Source: Monoplex corrugatus (lineage: Eukaryota; Mollusca; Gastropoda; Littorinimorpha; Ranellidae). Taken from it: 16,519 nucleotides of DNA. The stretch's first letter is position 1. Every line of letters begins with the position of its first letter. The stretch lies in assembly GCA_030674185.1 (NCBI GenBank), contig JAPXFY010004903.1, positions 1-16,519 on the forward strand. Reading direction: 5' to 3'. The notes under the pieces were generated by a model. The model was given only the letters and a program-made list of their open reading frames with translations, ran no database searches and was not told the DNA's origin. Of the stretch, positions 8,621 through 16,519 are shown one piece after another. A program made the translations under genes and the position numbers.

Positions 8621-8857
8621 GACCATCTTAAAAAAGACCACCAGATAGCAGCAGTTTCAAAGTAATGGATACTGTTTTTTTTCCCTGAACGAAATTCTAC
8701 GCCGTGGCAGTGTCCTTGACTTTACGCCGCTCTGACCATCTTAAAAAAAAAGGACTACCAGATGGCAGCAGTTTCAAAGTAATGGATACTCGGGGAGCGG
8801 AATGGGGTCTAACCCAATGTCTGCACCGTGGCAGTGTCGTTGACTTCACGCCGCTCA
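8621..8857. repeat. Imperfect tandem duplication of about 113-124 bp
   Basis: GACCATCTTAAAAAA starts at 8621 and again at 8734. Both are followed by a shared CAGCAGTTTCAAAGTAATGG segment, then divergent bases, then CCGTGGCAGTGTC (8702 and 8826) and TTGACTT/CACGCCGCTC. The two units are highly similar at their ends and differ in the middle by an indel of about 11 bp. On the - strand the right-hand copy stays open for 65 codons and includes TLKLLPSG, faintly reminiscent of a segment in some LINE reverse transcriptase tails; this is too weak to call. Confidence 0.85.
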
Positions 8858-9926
8858 TTTCAGCTTCACAACACATTACCAAACCCAAGTTCATTTAGTA
8901 AAGTCCAAGTCTCAATTAGCCCACGGGAGACAGAGATGCTATGCATATGCTGACATGGAGCTATCCACCAGAAGACATCCCACGCTGCTGCTGGGTCGCT
9001 TTGGAAGAGTTCAGCAGTACCTGATGTGATGCGATTTACTAAGGAAACTACATACTCAAGCCCTTACTAACGACAGTAACTGTTCAGTCGCGGTGCCAGG
9101 CCAAATGAGAGATCCCTTTGAAAGAAGACCACCACCAGAACCATCCTACGACAGCCCCCATGAACCAGTAACACCAAAAAAAAAGCCCAACCTAAATTCA
9201 CTTCAGACATGGAAGCGATAGAAGAAACCGAAACTGAGGTCGACACGGAATCGCGTCTTGAAAGGCCACAGAATATGAAACTATTGTCATGATGCTATGA
9301 TTTATGATGTCAAATTAATGGGGATGGTGATTATAGTACTGTGGAGTTCCATCTAGGATTTAGACCGCCTGAAAGGACAGCATTCTACATATTACTATCT
9401 TAATATATCTTGGGGGTCAACCGGGCTCGATAGATACATCTACCTGCAGTGTTGGTCAGGAAATACGAGCAACACTCTCAGTGACGCATCAGTAAAGTGG
9501 ATGAGACTCTGCTGTGTGACCCCAGTCTTTCTAATGAATCCATACATGTTAAACTCTGGATAGGACACGGTCAGGGCAGAAAAATGCCACATTAATTTTG
9601 TTGGAAGACAACCCCATTTCTTCATATGCCAAAGCAAACCAACTGAAGACTGCAGCTACGAAAGGTGCTGCTGATAAATAACCCCGTAGCTTCCACTGCT
9701 TTTGACTGCAGAGTATGCTTAGCAAGTTTCAAGAAAAACTTGAGAAATTTACGCCTACGATTTTTGTTTACTTACATCTCCATAACTATAAAAGAATGCT
9801 TAAAAGAATCAGAAACAATGTTTGTTACAATATAAATGAACAAATATATTTTGTTACAATTATAATGTGCAGTTATTGAGCCGGTTGTTTCACGATCTTC
9901 CTGAAATGCCATACTCTGTTTACACA
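8858..9926. other. Non-coding stretch, nothing recognised
   Basis: Base composition is somewhat less AT-rich than 3000-6300, but no frame exceeds about 65 codons and no motif stands out. It may hold old, unrecognised transposon remnants. Confidence 0.4.
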
Positions 9927-9930
9927 CGAA

Positions 9931-10060
9931 CACACACTCTCTCTTTCACTTTCTCTCGTTCTCTCTCTCTCTCTCACTGTCTCTCTCTCTCTCTCTCACT
10001 TCGTCTGTCTGTTGTCTGGGTCTTTCACCACACATGGACACACACACACACACACACAGG
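9931..10060. repeat. CT-rich and CA microsatellites
   Basis: Interrupted (CT)n at about 9937-10002, then a pure (AC)n at 10037-10060. A 126-codon open frame across this block is Leu/Ser and Thr/His repeat-encoded and has no domain. Confidence 0.9.
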
Positions 10061-10640
10061 TCGCAGAAAAAGAGACAACTGGGCCAGAATGTGTTCCACC
10101 CCTTTCATAAACCCGCCTCTTCGCAACTCCGTCCCTCCTCCCCTTCACACCGTTGCACATCAGCTGAGTTTGTCTACTTTGGCAGAAAAAGACCTGTCAA
10201 GAAAGTTAAATCATGGTGAACGAAATAGTATCACCATTTTATCCTGACTGTATGCTACGTAAGCAACGCACTGACGATCGTGAAATCGGACGTAATTCTT
10301 ACATCAACAGTGCATGGAGATTATTTAATCATTGGAGCATACAGCGACGTATACTTGTAGCCACCATCGGCATCGTCACATTCGTGCGGTTGAAGACTAA
10401 AGGATGTATCCAAGAACAGACAGAAAGTTATTGCAAGATTGTAGTTTATAAACAGGCAAACAGACTAATATGTTGACTGACGAATAGCTAGACTCACTGA
10501 CTTACAGACGTCCTCAATAATTCAAGACCCATCCCTCATCATTTAAATAAAAATCTCGAATGATATAATTATTTTAAAATCAGCCAGTTTGTCCTCTTCC
10601 ATTTTTTCATGACTTGTCTTCTTAAAATATACAGAATATC
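10061..10640. other. Non-coding stretch, nothing recognised
   Basis: A frame of 87 codons (10213-10476, +) has balanced composition but no recognised domain, no splice context I can defend, and no partner. Treated as chance. The stretch ends at the A/T-rich tail of LINE copy 2. Confidence 0.4.
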
Positions 10641-10644
10641 GAAA

Positions 10645-10789
10645 CAATAATAATAATTAATAAATAATATAATAATTACAATATTTATATAGCGCAAAAT
10701 CTTGATAAAATCAAATCTAAGCTCTGAAACACACACACACGCACTCACGCACACACACGCACGCACGCACGCACGCACACCCACGCACC

Positions 10790-10850
<61 letters not shown>

Positions 10851-11057
10851 ACACACACACACACGGCTATAAATGGGGAGAAAGAATAAAAACAATGGAA
10901 AATTATAGAGAGCATATTATATACAATTATATATTGCAATGCGATTCCCCTCCGAGTGAGACAGGCTGCAGAGGGGATTGAGTGAGGTCAGGATTTTATG
11001 CAGAGGAGAAAAGTTTTGAGAGAGGACTTGAAGGAGACAAAAATAGGTTGCTGACAA
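10645..11057 (-). mobile_element. L2/CR1-like LINE copy 2, 5'-truncated 3' end
   Basis: Closely matches copy 1: ATATAGCGCAAAATCTTGAT (10688 on), the CA array, GGCTATAAATGGGGAGAAAG (10864 on), TCCCCTCCGAGTG, the reverse transcriptase stop region (TTTTATGCAGAGGAG) and GGACTTGAAGGAGACAAAA. Similarity ends at about 11057, inside the last codons of the reverse transcriptase tail, where a CAA/ACT microsatellite begins. Extreme 5' truncation is typical of target-primed reverse transcription. The tail at about 10645-10685 is TAAT-rich. The outer stem of the stem-loop (10691-10725) is damaged (GCTCT instead of GCGCT) while the inner TTGAT/ATCAA dyad is intact. Confidence 0.9.
10727..10865. repeat. CA/CG-rich microsatellite inside LINE copy 2 3' UTR
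   Basis: Starts with ACAC and ACGC interruptions as in copy 1, then an expanded pure (AC)n from about 10794. About 139 bp against about 72 bp in copy 1, in the same position relative to the conserved LINE blocks. Long open frames here are poly Cys/Val artefacts. Confidence 0.93.
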
Positions 11058-11073
11058 TAACAACTGCAGCAGT

Positions 11074-11156
11074 CTCAACAACAACGACATCAACGACTAC
11101 TACTTCTACTACTACAACTACTACAACTACAACTACTACTACTGCTACTGCTACTG

Positions 11157-11188
<32 letters not shown>

Positions 11189-11203
11189 GCTCCTGCAGCT
11201 GCT
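11074..11203. repeat. (CAA)n/(ACT)n microsatellite
   Basis: CAA/CGA repeats grading into (ACT)n with TGC interruptions, ending at CCTGCAGCTGC. It adjoins the 5' truncation point of LINE copy 2. The 74-codon poly-Thr frame over it is not a gene. Confidence 0.92.
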
Positions 11204-11599
11204 TAATTTGTAAAGAGGTAAATGCAAAAAATTAATTCGGTAATAATCATATTGTAATTCCTATTCTTTTCTTTTAGCATTATAATTTTCTTGAATGCGT
11301 GTATGCAGGCGGTATGTTGCTGCACAATCTGCATACTCCGCATCTTTGGTGAGCGTGTATGGGCCCCTTAAGTGAACAGCAGCGCTGTATCCGAACAGCA
11401 GTCAAAACAGAGCATTTTGCCTTTCTTTTCGGCACTTCTTTCTGTTTACCACAAACATGTATATTGTAATTCATGCACTGAGTATAAAATCCACCACAAA
11501 CTGGGATATTTAAAAAGAAATGATCATTTCTGTGACGAAACACAAGAATGCACTCTCCCCCGCTGGATGAATGAATGCATACCATGGCATCATCCACTT
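11204..11599. other. Non-coding stretch, nothing recognised
   Basis: Overlapping + and - open frames of about 105-117 codons (11280-11725) show no domain. With two strands equally open and no motif I do not call a gene. Confidence 0.4.
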
Positions 11600-12070
11600 A
11601 AAGGTATCCCACGAGAACTGGGTTATGGCCCTTCTTTGCACTGGTCAGGAATCTTAGCCCCCCCAACACCGGTAAGTATGGTAACATGCAACACATCTGG
11701 CAATCATCACTGTGCCTTGGACTGAGGGCAGTGGTGGAAATCGGCTGACAGCGCTCGCTAGCTGGAATTTTATCTGTTCCAGAGAGGAAGTGTGCATTCC
11801 TGTCCATTTATGGTGCTGCTGTTCAGATGAGGGGCCCACAGGCGTGTAGGCTGGGTGTTTTCATGTTTCTACAAACCACCAGACACTGACATGGTTTCCA
11901 TGATCTTTAACGTGCTTACGTGATGTTCTGCGTGTTTACATGTATTGTCAGGTACTAGCAGATCTGCTTAGATGTTGATCTGGGAGACCATATTTTTCCT
12001 ATCCTTCATCCACCAGGTGGGAGGGAGGTACCGAAATCTTACCCACTTGAATATCGCGTCCAACTTGTCT
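11600..12070 (-). mobile_element. Degenerate dispersed repeat, possibly tRNA-derived SINE-like
   Basis: The block holding CTGACATGGTTTCC, ATGATCTTTAACGTGCTTAC, TAGCAGATCTGC, TTGATCTGGGAGACC and CATCCACCAGG resembles, from memory, an abundant repeat in gastropod genomic sequence. There a tRNA-like stretch (ACCGGGATTCGAACC-type, reverse-complement B box) follows the CCACCAGG motif. Here the equivalent ACCGAAATCTTACCC at about 12030-12044 is eroded. Boundaries are guesses and no family name can be given without a search. An alternative is a unique region whose similarity I misremember. Confidence 0.4.
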
Positions 12071-12254
12071 TATGTTATTAAAATCTCACAGTGTTAGAAA
12101 AATACTCGCCACTGAAAAGAATTTTTTTTCTTCACAAATCCCGTTTTGCACGTAACATTTGCAAGATCTCGTCGAGTTAGTCAATTTTTCCAATTTTGTA
12201 AGGATGCAGACATAAGCATGTTAGATATTTTCCCTGATAAGTTTTTTACACAAC

Positions 12255-12255
12255 G

Positions 12256-12347
<92 letters not shown>
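12255..12347. repeat. (GA)n microsatellite
   Basis: About 45 GA units with two small interruptions (GAAGAG near the start, GAGGAG near the end). Frames across it are poly Arg/Glu or Ser/Leu artefacts. Immediately after it, a 15 bp unit (AAGACACGCATTCGT) is tandemly duplicated at 12360-12389. Confidence 0.96.
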
Positions 12348-12349
<2 letters not shown>

Positions 12350-12389
12350 CAATGTAGACAAGACACGCATTCGTAAGACACGCATTCGT

Positions 12390-12605
12390 CTCCCCAATCC
12401 GTATTGACCAGTCTCGCACTCTCCTTTATTAAAAGAAAAACGATAAAGATGGACAATCCAGACCTAAGTTGCGGTAGCGTTTTACGACATAACATAAAAT
12501 TCTTTATTGGTGTGAAAACAACGACGCTAACAAATACACACAACTTCTGTCTTCCTGTTTTTGTCTGCGTCTGGCTTTCTGTCTCTGTCTCAGCTTTCAC
12601 TCACG
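12390..12605. other. Short non-coding stretch
   Basis: No element or gene recognised. It lies between the GA array and the poly-C tract. Confidence 0.4.
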
Positions 12606-12628
12606 CCCCCCCCCCCCCCCCCCCCCCC
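12606..12628. repeat. Poly-C tract (23 C)
   Basis: An uninterrupted run of 23 cytosines, rare in length for animal genomes. The G strand could form a quadruplex and the C strand an i-motif. The length is also hard to sequence, so the exact count is uncertain. Confidence 0.9.
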
Positions 12629-12853
12629 AACACACAGAGAAACATTGGCAATGACAACGATACTGTATTAACCAACAGTAGAAGTTATTGGTTGAGAGCC
12701 ATTTTCAAACTTGCCATTGCTTGTATCTACGTAGGAGTATTGAAAAACATACACATCAATAAACGCAGAAGAGATAATACATAATAAAATTAAAGAGTAA
12801 CAACATTTACTTTCGTTTGAGAGAGACAGCAGGAGAAATGTAGGAAAGAAAAC

Positions 12854-12885
<32 letters not shown>

Positions 12886-13110
12886 TAATTTACATATTTT
12901 GTACGCGATTTGTGGCACATCACCCGTCATCTCTGCCTTTATGGAAAATGAATTAGCGTATCAGAAAGAATGACATAATGAATACAGTGGACAAAACACG
13001 AATATGTAACACCAGGGGCAGCAGCAACAGAAACACCATAACCAACAAAAACGACAACATCGCCACCACCCAACAGCAGCAAAACACGCAAAATTGTCAA
13101 GCCATAAATA
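12629..13110. other. Non-coding stretch with (AG)n and CA-rich simple sequence
   Basis: An interrupted (AG)n lies at about 12854-12886. From about 13015 to 13090 the DNA is C/A-rich (CAGCAGCAACAG, ACCACCCAACAGCAGC). No gene recognised. It is the left flank of the Tc1-like element and ends in the TA at 13109-13110. Confidence 0.6.
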
Positions 13111-13138
13111 AGCTACGCCCAAAAAGTTAAGGATCACT
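13111..13138 (+). repeat. Tc1-like left terminal inverted repeat
   Basis: 28 bp matching the reverse complement of 14715-14742 at 25 positions. The terminal bases AG differ from CA at the other end; the first bases next to the TA matter for excision in this group, so this end may be impaired. Presumed transposase binding site. Confidence 0.92.
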
Positions 13139-13472
13139 ATGAGAAAACAGGTGCGTAATAAACTCAGTTCGCTACTGTTATTTATTTCTCAGTCCAGCCA
13201 AATTGTTATGAATTCTTGTTCAGCTGTAAGTGGGCGATGTTCTGTTAGTGCGAAAATTGCACGGGATTCTCTACTACTGAGCTTGGCAGCAAACGGAAAA
13301 GCAGAAACTTGCGAAAAAGGACCTTGTTTTGGACCGTTCTGCCTGAACACATTGCACAAGCCAGATGGAAAAACCATTATGCACGTGCAAGCACTGCTGT
13401 TTATGTGTGAGATGCTGTCTCTTGCTTGGCTTTATAAGAAGACATTCCACCAGTAGTAGGCCTGATCTGACA
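13139..13472 (+). other. 5' non-coding region of the Tc1-like element
   Basis: Between the left terminal repeat and the transposase start. A 105-codon frame (13139-13456) and the 36-codon upstream extension of the transposase frame show no family similarity. A promoter is presumably here, but I see no clear TATA motif. Confidence 0.6.
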
Positions 13473-14500
13473 ATGCCTCCACGACGAAAATTGAGCGAGT
13501 TTGAGAGGGGACGAGCTGTTGCATGGTTCCAAGATGGTGTTCCCAAGCGAGAAGTGGCCAGGCGACTTCAGGTGTCCATCTCGGTCATTGTCAGACTGAT
13601 TCAACGCTTCACAGCCACTGGGAGGGTCCATGAAAGACTCAGATCTGGTCGACCGAAGAAGACAAACCGACGTGAAGATCGTCTCATTGAACGACAAGCC
13701 CTGCAGACAAGAACAGCCTCTTCCAGCATCATTCGAAGGCAGCTGAGGGTGGCTACTAACATCAACATCAGCCAGCAGACCATACGGAACCGCCTTCATG
13801 GGTTTAACCTCCGTTCTCGTCGCCCAGCTGTACGGCCTCGCTTAACTCCAGCCCATAGGGCAGCACGCCGCGCCTTCTGCAGACGTCACGTGAGGTGGAC
13901 ACGTCAGCAATGGTCCCAGGTCCTGTTCAGTGATGAATCACGCTTCACCATGAACCACAACGACGGCCGACTGAGGGTCTGGAGGCGCCCAGGGCAACGC
14001 TTTATTGACACCACTGTCCAAGAAAGGGTGGCCTTTGGTGGAGGTTCTGTAATGGTCTGGGGGGCCTTCAGCCTTCACCACAGAACACCTTTGTATCATG
14101 TACAGGGTAACCTGACTGGCCTCCGATACCGGGATGAGATCCTTCGACCGCTGGCTGTGCCTACACTGCAGCAGATGGGACCGACGGCTGTCTACCAGGA
14201 TGACAACGCTCGCCCCCACAGGGCAAGGGTGGTCAACGACTTCCTGCAGCAGTCTGGAGTCAACAGAATGGAGTGGCCAGCATGCAGTCCCGATCTCAAC
14301 CCGATCGAGAACCTCTGGGATGAGCTGGATCGCAAAGTGAGGAGCAACCACCCCCTCCCAGGGATGCCCAACACCTCTACCAGATGCTGCAGGCTGAGTG
14401 GCAGGCGCTTCCACAGAGGATCTTCACCAACCTGGTCAACTCGATGAGGACTCTCTGCGTCAAATGCCAGAACAGCCATGGCGATTACACGCATTACTGA
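13473..14500 (+). pseudogene. Tc1-like DD34E transposase with one C-terminal frameshift
   Basis: Cut-and-paste transposase that binds the terminal repeats and moves the element between TA sites. I start it at 13473 (MPPRRKLSEF); an in-frame ATG at 13365 would add 36 residues unlike the family. In order: first helix-turn-helix at about residues 8-50, GRPKK at 59-63 (an AT-hook-like linker), second helix-turn-helix at about 85-110, then the RNase H-like catalytic core. Catalytic residues are D154 in LFSDESRF, D244 in YQDDNARPH and E279 in NPIENLWDEL. There are exactly 34 residues between the last two, the DD34E signature. The frame is open to 14447, but after residue about 297 (14361-14365) it reads unrelated sequence. 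The adjacent frame from 14366 continues AQHLYQMLQAEWQALP and ends at a stop at 14498-14500. A net one-base loss near 14363 explains this. The mended length would be about 342 residues, normal for Tc1. The catalytic triad lies upstream of the break. Confidence 0.95.
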
Positions 14501-14714
14501 ACTTTTGGGAGCATCAGAATGCCCTGTCTTGTGATTTCAATGACTTTGGGAAATCAAATTTCGATACGTACCCACTTTGATCAAATGTACACACCAAACG
14601 ATTGCTCGAAATTGAAGGCAATTGTGTATCGTTATCACTAAAGCATGGAATTAAATGTTTGCCAAACTTCAACGCATTGGCTTTCTTATTTTGAAAGTTA
14701 TGAATTTTTGTGCA
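14501..14714 (+). other. 3' non-coding region of the Tc1-like element
   Basis: AT-rich segment between the transposase stop and the right terminal repeat. No second gene. Confidence 0.7.
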
Positions 14715-14742
14715 AGTGATCCTTAACTTTTTGTGCGTAGTG
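14715..14742 (-). repeat. Tc1-like right terminal inverted repeat
   Basis: 28 bp partner of the left repeat. Read inward from the TA it starts CACTACGCAC, which looks like the ancestral form. No further inward match with the left end is apparent. Confidence 0.92.
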
Positions 14743-14744
14743 TA

Positions 14745-15884
14745 TTTTTTTTTTCAACAGCTTTGGATGTTTTGTCTGTGACCTTGATAAAAAATTCGAT
14801 CTTATTTAAACTCAACAAAAGCGATGCACAATCCACGTTAAAATGTAGTCCGTATATATACTAATACTACTATTAATACTAATGCTAATTAGTAATACTG
14901 ATACTGATATTATTACTAATACACGTACCAGTACTAGTGACGATGATGATGATAATAATGATGATGTGTTGCGTAAGCACTCTCTGTCAAAGCATGCTTG
15001 TTGTACAGTGTGTATTGTGCTGTAAGAACCAACTGGGAGTACTAAGTCTGTACATTAATGCAGTGTAAACATCATCAGTCAGATACATATTTTTAGTGCA
15101 GTATAAGCAAACAATACAGGAATTGGAACAGCAACAATAGCGACCACAGCTGTGATTAAAAAGGCATCCGTAAAGAGCATATCCATCCCTGTATCGATTT
15201 TTTTTAATTTTTTTTTTTTTAGAAATTCTTGGTGGCTGTGACCAAACTAAACGGTTGTATATTATGGCAGGTCACCAGGATATTTGCTAATTTACGACAC
15301 ATCCTGGAACTTTTTCTTTCGGTCCCATTTCTTTTCCACACATGGAATTTCCCCGTAGGTTGTGTGGGTTGGAATCCCCCCGACTGACACAGAAAGACAT
15401 CGTACTCAGTTTTGTTCTCATTTCTTGCCGTGATCAGACGGCCATCTTTAGACCTTTAACCACGACCTTTCGGTCCAAACTTGATTCCTTAGACTTGTGA
15501 CAAAAAGCAACAACAGTCTCAGAATAGATGAGTTTTAAATAGCCGCCAGACAGTCATTGTGGATACCAAAATGAGCAAGCCATATTAACGGTTTTGCTTT
15601 TCTCCCATCCTTAGGCATTTTGCGAAAGTGTGACCCAAAATTACATCAGAAACATTCAATGATTCATTACTACCCGTGAAAGGGGCATAATTTAGATAAA
15701 AATCCTTTCTTGAATTTTAATTTTAGTGTCAGTTTCTCAGGATGATTTGGCCGCGCTAAGAATGAATTCTATATGCAATGACGCCACTGGTGCCAAGTGA
15801 TGGAGACGATCCAAAATGATCATGCGGAAGCCTTAAGCCTACACGTAAACCCATGAGTTGGCCAGGTCCTGATTTCCTACCTAA

Positions 15885-15886
<2 letters not shown>
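14745..15886. other. Non-coding stretch with degenerate ACT/GAT simple repeats
   Basis: Imperfect AATACT, AGTACT and GATGAT units cover about 14860-14968. T-rich tracts lie at 14744-14753 and 15197-15221. The remainder (15222-15886) has mixed composition and no recognisable gene, RNA or element. Confidence 0.5.
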
Positions 15887-15968
<82 letters not shown>

Positions 15969-15986
15969 CACGCACACACACACACA
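15887..15986. repeat. (CA)n microsatellite
   Basis: About 50 CA units, pure for about 74 bp and then with two CG interruptions. Confidence 0.97.
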
Positions 15987-16125
15987 TATTCACACATCAT
16001 GGTACCAGAAAAAGTGCAGACCAAACCAAACTAAACCACACTACAAAACTTGAACTGTAGAGATATGCTGTTGTCAGCTGACATATTTTCTTCACAGACT
16101 GATAGGCATGCAGACCTGCCTTGTA

Positions 16126-16245
16126 CACCTACCTACCTACTACCTACCTACCTACCTACCAACCTACCTACCTACCTACCTACCTATCTACCTGCCTACC
16201 TACCTACCTACCTACCTACCTACCTACCTACCTACCTACCTACCT
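16126..16245. repeat. (CCTA)n tetranucleotide microsatellite
   Basis: About 29 units of CCTA with a few variants (CTACTACC, CCAACC, TATC, TGCC). The final uninterrupted block is about 16195-16243. Frames across it are Tyr-Leu-Pro-Thr repeats and not genes. Confidence 0.97.
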
Positions 16246-16325
16246 GCATGTATGCACAGATATTCGTATATACATATATCACTTTCTTATTACATATTGG
16301 AGTTTGTCATCGTGTGTTAGCGTAA

Positions 16326-16475
16326 GTGTGTGTATGTCTTAGTGTGCGTATTGGTTATGTGTGTGTGTGTGTGTGCGCGCGCGTGTGCGTGCGTGCTTGC
16401 GCGTGTGTGTGTGTGCGCGTGTGTGTGTGTGTATGTGTGTGTGTGTGTAAGTGAGTGAGAGAGAGAGAGAGTACA
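16326..16475. repeat. GT/GC compound microsatellite ending in (GA)n
   Basis: (GT)n with alternating GC blocks (GTGCGCGCGCGTG around 16373-16385), then (GT)n again to about 16450 and AGTGAGAGAGAG to 16471. The alternating purine-pyrimidine GC/GT run is Z-DNA-prone. It is the complementary counterpart of the CA array at 15887-15986, about 350 bp away. Confidence 0.95.
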
Positions 16476-16519
16476 GCAAATGAACTAGACAGACGGACAG
16501 ACTCATTGTAATCCATATA

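Larger units (their letters stand above)
13111..14742 (+). mobile_element. Tc1-like DNA transposon, near complete
   Basis: A 1632 bp element bounded by TA on both sides (13109-13110 and 14743-14744), as expected for Tc1/mariner insertion. The terminal inverted repeats are 28 bp (13111-13138 and 14715-14742) and match at 25 positions; the shared core is CAAAAAGTTAAGGATCACT. Mismatches are at the outer two bases and at position 9. Between them lie about 330 bp of 5' non-coding DNA, one transposase gene, and about 215 bp of 3' non-coding DNA. Length, single-gene layout and short repeats are standard for the group. It is the youngest-looking element in the window, with one frameshift against many in the LINEs. 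Confidence 0.95.

Noticed and set aside
10213..10476. 87-codon frame with balanced composition
   Set aside because: No motif, no neighbouring exon or regulatory signal; within the length expected by chance over 16 kb.
11280..11725. Overlapping frames of 105 and 117 codons on opposite strands
   Set aside because: No recognisable domain or splice context, and both strands are equally open; likely chance in a repeat-derived region.
12181..12600. 139-codon minus-strand frame with Ser/Leu repeats
   Set aside because: It depends on the GA microsatellite; the flanking residues show no domain.
13139..13456. Possible second gene inside the Tc1-like element
   Set aside because: Tc1 elements carry one gene; this frame lies in the usual 5' non-coding region and shows no motif.
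13365..13472. Upstream ATG as the transposase start
   Set aside because: The 36 extra residues are unlike Tc1 N-termini, while MPPRRKLSEF at 13473 begins the family's usual DNA-binding region.
15368..15378. GGTTGGAATCC resembling a polymerase III B box
   Set aside because: No A box at the expected distance upstream and no tRNA fold.

Overview
The window looks like repeat-rich intergenic or intronic DNA from an animal nuclear genome. A marine mollusc, perhaps a gastropod, is the best guess. The base composition is AT-rich. Long CA/GT, GA, ACT, AAT and CCTA microsatellites are everywhere. Every recognisable protein remnant belongs to a eukaryotic transposable element (Tc1-type DNA transposon, RTE-like LINE, L2/CR1-like LINE). 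The mollusc assignment is inference from repeat style and from remembered similarity of one dispersed repeat. I found no host gene, no bacterial operon structure, no CRISPR array and no rRNA gene.

Layout: 1-300 shows nothing recognisable. Positions 300-1290 hold a badly decayed RTE-like LINE fragment (endonuclease domain, + strand). Positions 1326-1559 form a near-perfect inverted repeat of about 103 bp arms around a 24 nt loop. A tRNA-like SINE head (- strand) lies at about 1695-1760, followed by an (ACT)n/(AGT)n palindromic microsatellite to 2060. Positions 2060-6290 are mostly featureless AT-rich DNA with two CA microsatellites and a G-rich tract. Positions 6297-7500 hold an internally deleted L2/CR1-like LINE on the - strand, and a second, 5'-truncated copy of the same family sits at about 10645-11057. 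A 54 bp minisatellite lies at 7655-7929 and an imperfect direct duplication at 8621-8857. Positions 11600-12070 hold a degenerate dispersed repeat that may be tRNA-derived. GA and poly-C tracts follow.

The best-preserved element is a complete Tc1-like transposon at 13111-14742. It has 28 bp terminal inverted repeats, flanking TA dinucleotides and a DD34E transposase that is intact except for one frameshift near its C-terminus. Positions 14745-15880 look like ordinary non-coding DNA, and the window ends in a cluster of CA, CCTA and GT/GC microsatellites.

No genes here act together as a pathway; the window records successive transposon insertions and microsatellite growth. I did not find a convincing new biological system. 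The points most worth a second look are the long hairpin at 1326-1559, the LINE family whose 3' UTR carries its own GT microsatellite next to a conserved stem-loop tail, and the EN-to-RT deletion derivative of that LINE.
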